A DNA stretch of 13,852 nt, taken from assembly GCA_905372875.1 (NCBI GenBank), contig CAJPQU010000040.1:1-13852 (forward strand). Direction: 5' to 3'. The position numbers and the translations under genes are program-made. Shown piece by piece: positions 1-4,747 of this stretch. The notes beneath the pieces are model-generated. The model was given only the letters and a program-made list of their open reading frames with translations. It ran no database searches and was not told the origin of the DNA. Source of the DNA: an uncultured Schwartzia sp. (GTDB taxonomy: Bacteria > Bacillota > Negativicutes > Selenomonadales > Selenomonadaceae). Each line of letters starts with the position of its first letter. Positions within the stretch are counted from its first letter, which is position 1.

Positions 1-471
1 GTCGTGCACCGTCCGCAAAAAGCGGCGCAATTCCTCCATCGCCCCCACATTGGGATCGCGGCGGCCGAACCAGTCTGCGGCGATCCCGTTGGCGTAATAA
101 CTCTCAATCAGAAAGCAGGGCGTGTCCGCATTGATCTCCACCATGCGGATACGCCCCCCTTCGTCCATCACGAAATCAAAACGGGACAGCCACGTCGGCA
201 GGCCAAACGGATTGGGCGTGTGCATATAGGGAAGCAAAGCCTCTGGCATATCCATATCCCGGGCAAAATCATCCGGCGCCTCTTGAAATACCAGCGCCGC
301 CTTGACGAAGATCTGAAAGAGCCGCGCGGAGGCAAAGCGCAGTTCCTCGTAAAAGGATGCCGGAAATCCCTGCATCGAAAGCGTCGGATAGCGATCCGCA
401 TAATCTTCGTACTGAATGAAGGGAAAAATCGCAGGATCCAGCGCATCGAGGTAAGACGTCTTTCTTCTCAT
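1..471 (-). CDS. Glutathionylspermidine-synthase-like ATP-grasp ligase, N-terminal part only (3' end outside the window)
   Basis: Reading the minus strand from ATG at 471 gives 157 codons with no stop before the window edge, so the C-terminal ATP-grasp core is not seen. The visible part resembles the pre-ATP-grasp domain of the glutathionylspermidine synthase family (E. coli Gss synthetase half, YgiC, YjfC): an S-R-x-D segment at residues 96-99 is followed by the signature EINADTP at 112-118. Family members form an amide bond between a carboxylate and an amine using ATP; the true substrates of the YgiC/YjfC branch are not established. The start is set by TAAGGAG 7 bases upstream, which overlaps the stop of the 189-residue protein gene; the two genes are 12 bases apart and surely co-transcribed. 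A DUF350 gene and a DUF4178 gene upstream support the YjfC-like branch over a true trypanothione-type enzyme. Family call is firm; substrate is unknown. Confidence 0.85.
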   Translation of the reverse strand, partial: MRRKTSYLDALDPAIFPFIQYEDYADRYPTLSMQGFPASFYEELRFASARLFQIFVKAALVFQEAPDDFARDMDMPEALLPYMHTPNPFGLPTWLSRFDFVMDEGGRIRMVEINADTPCFLIESYYANGIAADWFGRRDPNVGAMEELRRFLRTVHD

Positions 472-483
472 CTCATCGGCTCC

Positions 484-1053
484 TTACGACCCGGCCGAGC
501 GAACCCCGGCTTGCCCAAACCCCGCTTTTCGCCCCACCAAACGCGCCTTTTTGCTCTTCTCGTCCTTATAGTTTCGATTGATGGTCGAACCAAAGCCGCC
601 TCTTCCCCCACCGTGGCTTCCCAAGGCGCGCTGTGGTTCTTCCTCCTCTTGGCGCGGCGTCAAGGGGGTGTCGAGCCGATAGGTCATCGTCATCGGCTCC
701 ATGTGTCCTTGGGGCGGCGCAAATCCGTGAAAGGCGAAGTAACTCGCGGCAACAGAAGACAGCAAGCTGGCCGTGCCGTATTCCCAGATGAGATTGCCCT
801 CGTTATCCCGATGAAACGTGACCGCCGTATCGTCGTCGTAGAGCGCCGTTTCCTTCCCGTCCCCGTGATTAAGAAGCGTGAACCGCCGCCCCTGCGCATC
901 CGAAAGGCGCTGTTCCCCTTGATTCCATGAAGGCACAACGGCGGCACAAAGTTCAAAGGAAATATCTCCCCAATGGGAATAACCGGCGGTGACAGCGGCG
1001 ACCGAAGCAAACGCGGCCGCCAAATAGGCGGCTTTTCGCCCTAAGTTCTCCAT
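484..1053 (-). CDS. Small exported or membrane-anchored protein with basic Gly-rich tail, DUF4247/DUF1190-like
   Basis: 189 residues. Residues 8-25 are an Ala-rich hydrophobic stretch after an R-K pair, reading as a signal peptide or anchor with no lipobox Cys. The body at about 60-110 (ALYDDDTAVTFHRD, then NLIWEYG) recalls the DUF4247 fold as I remember it. The tail from about 130 is low-complexity and basic and carries RGGFG at 151-155 and KAGFG at 176-180. From memory, E. coli YgiB (DUF1190), which sits beside the YgiC ligase, also has an RGGFG segment near its C-terminus, and DUF4247 proteins have an RGFG-like tail. It lies between the DUF350 gene (18 bases upstream) and the ATP-grasp ligase (12 bases downstream), each with its own binding site; here AAAGGGGGC precedes the ATG. 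I infer a periplasmic or surface partner, perhaps the substrate, of the ligase. Family assignment is tentative, the gene itself is not. Confidence 0.8.
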   Translation of the reverse strand: MENLGRKAAYLAAAFASVAAVTAGYSHWGDISFELCAAVVPSWNQGEQRLSDAQGRRFTLLNHGDGKETALYDDDTAVTFHRDNEGNLIWEYGTASLLSSVAASYFAFHGFAPPQGHMEPMTMTYRLDTPLTPRQEEEEPQRALGSHGGGRGGFGSTINRNYKDEKSKKARLVGRKAGFGQAGVRSAGS

Positions 1054-1071
1054 GCTCTGCCCCCTTTTATC

Positions 1072-1503
1072 TCAATGCACCGCGCCGCTGATGACGAGGG
1101 ACAGCCCGACAAAAATACCGAACACCATGATCCCTGCCGCCGTGTTCCCCTTTCGGATCTCCTCCGGCAGAGAGTATTGACGGCACCAAAGATTGACGAC
1201 AAAAAAGCCGAAAATAAAGAAGAAGATCCCAAAGGCGGCGTAGAGGAAACTCGACGTCACGCCCGCCAAAAAGCCGACGTCCGCCGCTTCCCCATAAGGC
1301 GAAAGAATGACCGCCCGCAGGATCTCCCCCACGCCGATAAAAGAACCGGAGCAAAGCCAAGCGACGGCACGATTACCCCGCTTGATCTCCTCTTCGAAAT
1401 CGCCGGGGATAAAAAAATCAATGATACGGCTGGCGACGATCATCAACACGATGCCAAAGCAGGCATAAAATACCGTACTCATGAGAGCGGACATATCGTA
1501 CAT
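1072..1503 (-). CDS. DUF350 family inner-membrane protein (YjfL-like)
   Basis: 143 residues, almost entirely hydrophobic, with four predicted membrane segments in two halves. Each half ends in a matching block: EEIKRGNRAVAWLCSGSFIG and EEIRKGNTAAGIMVFGIFVG, the internal repeat and E-x-x-x-G-N-x-A signature expected for DUF350. The E. coli member YjfL is encoded with the DUF1190 protein YjfM and the ATP-grasp ligase YjfC, the same association seen here. The biochemical role of DUF350 is not established; a membrane scaffold or channel for the ligase system is possible. The binding site GGAGG lies inside the last codons of the DUF4178 gene, which ends 7 bases before this ATG, so translation of the two is probably coupled. 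A second in-frame ATG three codons in is too far from the binding site to be preferred. Confidence 0.9.
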   Translation of the reverse strand: MYDMSALMSTVFYACFGIVLMIVASRIIDFFIPGDFEEEIKRGNRAVAWLCSGSFIGVGEILRAVILSPYGEAADVGFLAGVTSSFLYAAFGIFFFIFGFFVVNLWCRQYSLPEEIRKGNTAAGIMVFGIFVGLSLVISGAVH

Positions 1504-1510
1504 ACAAACA

Positions 1511-2503
1511 TTACCTCCTGTTTTGATCCTGAATGACCGTTAGACGTCCCTCCGTCGAAGCCAAGCGTATAAGACGAGCGTAGCGATCCAAGGTTTCATC
1601 TTGATGAAGCCAAGCCGCATCTTCCGTAATAGGCAGAGCACCGATGGAACCAACCCAAATGAGCGTATTCCCGTCTGTTGTTGTTGATACGCGGCAGGCT
1701 TCGTCTTTTGTCTTGATGACGATCGCCTGGTCGGTGGCCGCTAAATCTTGGCGAACCTCCTGCGTCCACCCATCAATGCCTTCAATGATATCCATGGCTG
1801 ACGCGCTGGGATCGAGGGTGGATTCATAAAAATGGCCGCCCTGCGTGTTTTCCGCATCTTTGAGGGGCGTGTAGTACGGCGCGTCAGAAAGCCGCTCCTC
1901 CATGCGATAGGGAACATGGAAAAAGCGCCGGACATCGTGCCAGCGAAAACTGTCCGCGAAATCTCCACAAAGCAAGAACAGCACGCAGACGTAGAGAAAG
2001 GGAGCCGCGTAAACCCAACAGCAATTTGACAGGAAACGCTTACGCCCCTCCCATTTCAAGGCGTTCGCCCGAACCGCCGCGGCCGCCGTCGGATCGAGAC
2101 GGATCTGCGCGGGATCGACATGCCAGCCGGACGCGCCGATGCGCTTTTCCGACCAATTTTCAAGGAAGAACGTATACTTCCCGTCCTCACTTTCGTATTC
2201 ACGATACGACGCTTCGTCCCCCACCGAGGCGTCGCTCACGCCCCAGACGCCTACCACAAGCGCCTTTCCCTTATCGCGCAGCCGATACTGCTTCGGCGGC
2301 GTCCCCTGCGGCACCGTGCGCGATAAGGTGCAGGAGAGGCCGCCGTCCATGACGCTCAGCCACCAGCCTTTTTCTTCCGTCCCCGTGATGAGACCATACT
2401 CCGTCCATCGCACATCCGACGCCTTTTCTCTGTATCGGATCTTTTCGACGATCGTATAAGGTTTTCCCTCAATTAAGATCCCAGTCCAGCAGTCAAATTC
2501 CAC
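1511..2503 (-). CDS. DUF4178 domain membrane protein
   Basis: 330 residues from a GTG start. Residues 1-136 match the DUF4178 pattern: IEGKPY at 11-16, WTEY at 33-36, WWLS at 47-50, then the second unit with YREYES near 100 and ENW...SGWHV at 115-129. One membrane segment follows at about 160-180 (AAPFLYVCVLFLLCG), then a soluble C-terminal domain of about 145 residues. DUF4178 has no known activity; as I recall it recurs in Bacillota with DUF350, DUF4247, polyamine enzymes and ATP-grasp ligases. It is the first gene of the operon. Start choice: GGGGAGG stands 7 bases before GTG 2503, while the longer in-frame ATG at 2533 (10 codons more, and encoding that purine run) has no binding site, although it overlaps the stop of a 45-codon leader frame. 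The N-terminus is thus uncertain by 10 residues. Confidence 0.85.
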   Translation of the reverse strand: MEFDCWTGILIEGKPYTIVEKIRYREKASDVRWTEYGLITGTEEKGWWLSVMDGGLSCTLSRTVPQGTPPKQYRLRDKGKALVVGVWGVSDASVGDEASYREYESEDGKYTFFLENWSEKRIGASGWHVDPAQIRLDPTAAAAVRANALKWEGRKRFLSNCCWVYAAPFLYVCVLFLLCGDFADSFRWHDVRRFFHVPYRMEERLSDAPYYTPLKDAENTQGGHFYESTLDPSASAMDIIEGIDGWTQEVRQDLAATDQAIVIKTKDEACRVSTTTDGNTLIWVGSIGALPITEDAAWLHQDETLDRYARLIRLASTEGRLTVIQDQNRR

Positions 2504-2506
2504 CTG

Positions 2507-2519
2507 CCTCCCTCCCCTT
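2507..2519 (-). promoter_or_regulatory. Ribosome binding site that decides the DUF4178 start
   Basis: The minus strand reads AAGGGGAGGGAGG, ending 3 bases before GTG 2503; the inner GGGGAGG is 7 bases away, an ideal spacing. It argues for GTG 2503 over ATG 2533. Confidence 0.6.
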
Positions 2520-2697
2520 ACCACATATCTCATCGTGCATCGTTGAACGTAAGCTGTATAAGATGTGTGCGCCTCGAAATAATAAGGAAATAAGAAGCCA
2601 TACCTTCTTTAGATATTTTACACTGGCGTTCACCAGAAAATGAAATAGCAGCGGTACCATTTCTCATACGCTGTACTTCTCTATGACTATGTTATTT

Positions 2698-2727
2698 ATT
2701 ATACATGATATTGTCGCAAATAAACAA
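2698..2727 (-). promoter_or_regulatory. Candidate sigma-A promoter of the DUF4178-DUF350-ligase operon
   Basis: On the minus strand TTGTTT (2727-2722) and a perfect TATAAT (2703-2698) are 18 bases apart in an AT-rich stretch. Transcription would start near 2691, giving a leader of about 185 bases before GTG 2503. The leader holds two imperfect inverted repeats, AAGAAG/CTTCTT at 2592-2609 and CTGGCG/CACCAG at 2623-2636, and a possible 45-codon frame. The -35 box is weak (3 of 6), so this rests mainly on the -10. Confidence 0.5.
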
Positions 2728-2774
2728 TTTTTCCGTTACCAATATTCCTGGCCAGTCAATTCGAGGCACAGAGT

Positions 2775-2804
2775 TTGACAACTCGATGGGCGGCGGTGCA
2801 TAAT
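2775..2804 (+). promoter_or_regulatory. Sigma-A promoter of the P-type ATPase-like gene
   Basis: A perfect TTGACA at 2775-2780 and CATAAT at 2799-2804 are separated by 18 bases, with TG directly before the -10. The predicted start of transcription is near 2811. Because the -10 covers the ATG at 2803, that upstream in-frame ATG cannot be the translation start of this transcript. Confidence 0.75.
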
Positions 2805-2838
2805 GGAAAATAAATGTATCACCTGGTTTTACGCCCCT

Positions 2839-2845
2839 AAGGAGG
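2839..2845 (+). promoter_or_regulatory. Ribosome binding site deciding the start of the P-type ATPase-like gene
   Basis: AAGGAGG, a full match to the anti-Shine-Dalgarno sequence, stands 8 bases before ATG 2854. Confidence 0.85.
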
Positions 2846-2853
2846 CTGATACC

Positions 2854-4680
2854 ATGTCCACTGCCACACCGACGACAAAGGAAGATACGCCCCGCGCTAA
2901 AATCGCCACCGACCCAGACATCGGACAAAAAGATCCGGCTGAAGAAAGAAAACCTGTGACGCCAGCTCTCTCCCGCCTCCGTCGTCAAACTAAGATCGCC
3001 CTGCTTCGTCTCTTTCTCTCGTTTTGTTTGACACTGCTCCTCACTGGTAACATTCTATTCCCGATCATTGCCTCAGAACTTCCTTATCAGGAAATGTTCC
3101 CCATGCTCCCTCCAGCGTTTTTGACTCGTCTGGGAGGATACGCCAGCGCCGGGACGGCCCTGCTCCTGATATTGCTCCATCTGCCTTGGTATCTTCGTGG
3201 TTTAGGCCGCATAATACACGGCGTTCCTGACACGACCAGCCTAATCGCCATCAGCACAATAGCCGCTTTCGGTTACAGCACGATCGCCTTGTTCCTGACC
3301 GACCCGGATTTAATAGGAAGCGGCGGCCCGTCCACCTATTTTCTCCCCTTGAGCCTCACGCTCATTTTGGCAACCGTGGGCGAATATGTCCTTTGCCGCG
3401 TGCAGCGAGATGACCTCGAAGCGCTGACAAAAATGGGCGCGCTTCTCCCTGATCCATCGCCCTTTTCCTCTGTGCCCAAAAACGCCACTGTCCCCGGACA
3501 TATCACACTCCTTGCAATTCTCCTGGCCGTCGCTTTAGGACTGCTCTGGACAGGTTTGGATTCCTTTTCCGTGGGCGCTACGGTCTTTTTTACGATCCTC
3601 ATCGCCGCTTGTCCGATTTCCATCGGGCTCGTGGAAGCTATCAGCATGAGCACAGCCATGAAGAAAGCTCGTCAAAGCGGCCTCCCCATACGAGAGGCAA
3701 CCGTCTTGGAAACGGCCGCCGATATCAACGCCGTCGTCATCGGCAAAACCGGCTTTCTCACCTTAGGCACCCCACATATCACTGACATTATGGGAGAAGG
3801 TCTGACCGACGACACTTTGATCGGTCTCGCAGCCTCCGCGGAAGCGGAATCGTACCATCCTCTAGCCAAAGCCATTACTAACCGGGCCATCCAGATACGC
3901 GCTCGCCTGCAAAGATTGGCCGCTGCGAACGAAATTCCGGGAGTTGGTGTCGAAACACTCATCAACGGAACGGCCGTGCGGGTAGGGAAACGGCACTGGT
4001 TGGAAGAAGAACACATCTACATCAGTGCCGACCTCCTCACCAAAGCCGATCAATTAGAAGAACGGGGAAAGACCGTTCTCTTTATCAGCAGTGGGCGCAG
4101 CACCAAAGGCCTCATCGCCTTTGAAGACGAAGTGCGCCCGGAAATACCCGTTATGCTAAACAACCTGAAAACCATGGGGATTCACGTCGTTCTCCTGACC
4201 GGTGACAGTCCCCGCACCGCTAAAACCTTCGCCCGCGAGCTGAAGATTCCTGAAGTACGCGCCGATATTCCAGCGGCTGAAAAATCGAAGGAGTTACAAC
4301 TCCTGCAAGCCCGAGGTCTGACCGTCGCCTTCTTCGATCAAGTAATAGAGGATAACGCGGCCCAACAAGCCGATCTATCGGTGACACTGACAGCAGACGC
4401 ACCTTCGATATCACCGAAAGCCACTGTCCTTCTCTTCGCTTCAAAAAATTTTACGGTTTTACCCCGCTTTCTGTCTCTCAGCCGCCGAACGATGCTCGCC
4501 GTTCGCCAGAACTATATCTGGGCCTTTGCCGGCACTTTACTGGCCATGCCCGCCGCTACCGGCCTTCTTTACAGCTTTGGCGGGCCACTCTTTACACCTC
4601 TCCTGGCTATGGCCACTTCTCTCCCCGGACTTTTGGCCATCCTCATCAACGCTTTTCGCCTGCATCATTTTGAAATCTAA
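2854..4680 (+). CDS. P1B-type (heavy-metal) P-type ATPase homologue, predicted catalytically dead
   Basis: 608 residues with a polar N-terminus of about 45 residues, eight predicted membrane segments in P1B order (four before residue 181, two at about 217-270, two after about 550), and a cytoplasmic N/P domain between. Family features kept: CP at 253-254 in the sixth segment (CPI, not CPC), HP at 335-336, a GVGVE block near 370, D-x-VRPE before TGDS at 449-452. Features lost: the phosphorylated Asp of DKTGT is Gly297 (GKTGF), the linker between segments 4 and 5 is only 35 residues (182-216) where the roughly 100-residue actuator domain with TGE belongs, and GDGxND is reduced to FDQVIED at 494-500. 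There is no N-terminal metal-binding Cys motif. A normal pump cycle is therefore not possible. The frame is open over 608 codons with its own promoter and ribosome binding site, so a retained non-catalytic role (sensor, chaperone or partner subunit) is inferred. Confidence 0.85.
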   Translation: MSTATPTTKEDTPRAKIATDPDIGQKDPAEERKPVTPALSRLRRQTKIALLRLFLSFCLTLLLTGNILFPIIASELPYQEMFPMLPPAFLTRLGGYASAGTALLLILLHLPWYLRGLGRIIHGVPDTTSLIAISTIAAFGYSTIALFLTDPDLIGSGGPSTYFLPLSLTLILATVGEYVLCRVQRDDLEALTKMGALLPDPSPFSSVPKNATVPGHITLLAILLAVALGLLWTGLDSFSVGATVFFTILIAACPISIGLVEAISMSTAMKKARQSGLPIREATVLETAADINAVVIGKTGFLTLGTPHITDIMGEGLTDDTLIGLAASAEAESYHPLAKAITNRAIQIRARLQRLAAANEIPGVGVETLINGTAVRVGKRHWLEEEHIYISADLLTKADQLEERGKTVLFISSGRSTKGLIAFEDEVRPEIPVMLNNLKTMGIHVVLLTGDSPRTAKTFARELKIPEVRADIPAAEKSKELQLLQARGLTVAFFDQVIEDNAAQQADLSVTLTADAPSISPKATVLLFASKNFTVLPRFLSLSRRTMLAVRQNYIWAFAGTLLAMPAATGLLYSFGGPLFTPLLAMATSLPGLLAILINAFRLHHFEI

Positions 4681-4692
4681 ACTCCACAAAGA

Positions 4693-4732
4693 GATGAAGA
4701 AGGGGCTGCCGATCGGCAGCCCCTTCTTCATC
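4693..4732. terminator. Bidirectional terminator between convergent genes
   Basis: A perfect 40-base palindrome: an 18-base stem reading GATGAAGAAGGGGCTGCC, a GATC loop and the exact complement. It lies 12 bases after the plus-strand stop and 15 bases after the ftsH stop. The outer part of each arm is GAAGAA/TTCTTC rather than a pure T run, so termination would rely on the very stable GC-rich core. It serves both genes. Confidence 0.8.
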
Positions 4733-4747
4733 CACCGCTCTCTACCT

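Larger units (their letters stand above)
2504..2853. other. Divergent intergenic region between the DUF4178 operon and the P-type ATPase-like gene
   Basis: About 350 bases without a convincing gene. It is more AT-rich than the genes around it. It holds one candidate promoter for each direction, about 70 bases apart and pointing away from each other, two weak inverted repeats on the left side and the strong ribosome binding site of the right-hand gene. A regulator bound between 2700 and 2775 could act on both sides; no known operator was recognised. Confidence 0.6.

Noticed and set aside
4..930. Long plus-strand open frame of 308 codons
   Set aside because: It lies antisense to the ATP-grasp ligase and the small exported protein, which have ribosome binding sites and family motifs; its translation is Arg/His-rich with no recognisable domain.
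1075..1536. Plus-strand frame of 153 codons
   Set aside because: Antisense shadow of the DUF350 gene; very polar, no ribosome binding site, no family match.
2803..2853. Upstream ATG adding 17 residues to the P-type ATPase homologue
   Set aside because: The ATG overlaps the -10 box of the promoter and has no ribosome binding site, whereas ATG 2854 has AAGGAGG at 8 bases.
2692..2988. Minus-strand frame of 98 codons across the divergent region
   Set aside because: It crosses both promoter candidates and the start of the plus-strand gene, with no ribosome binding site or recognisable domain.
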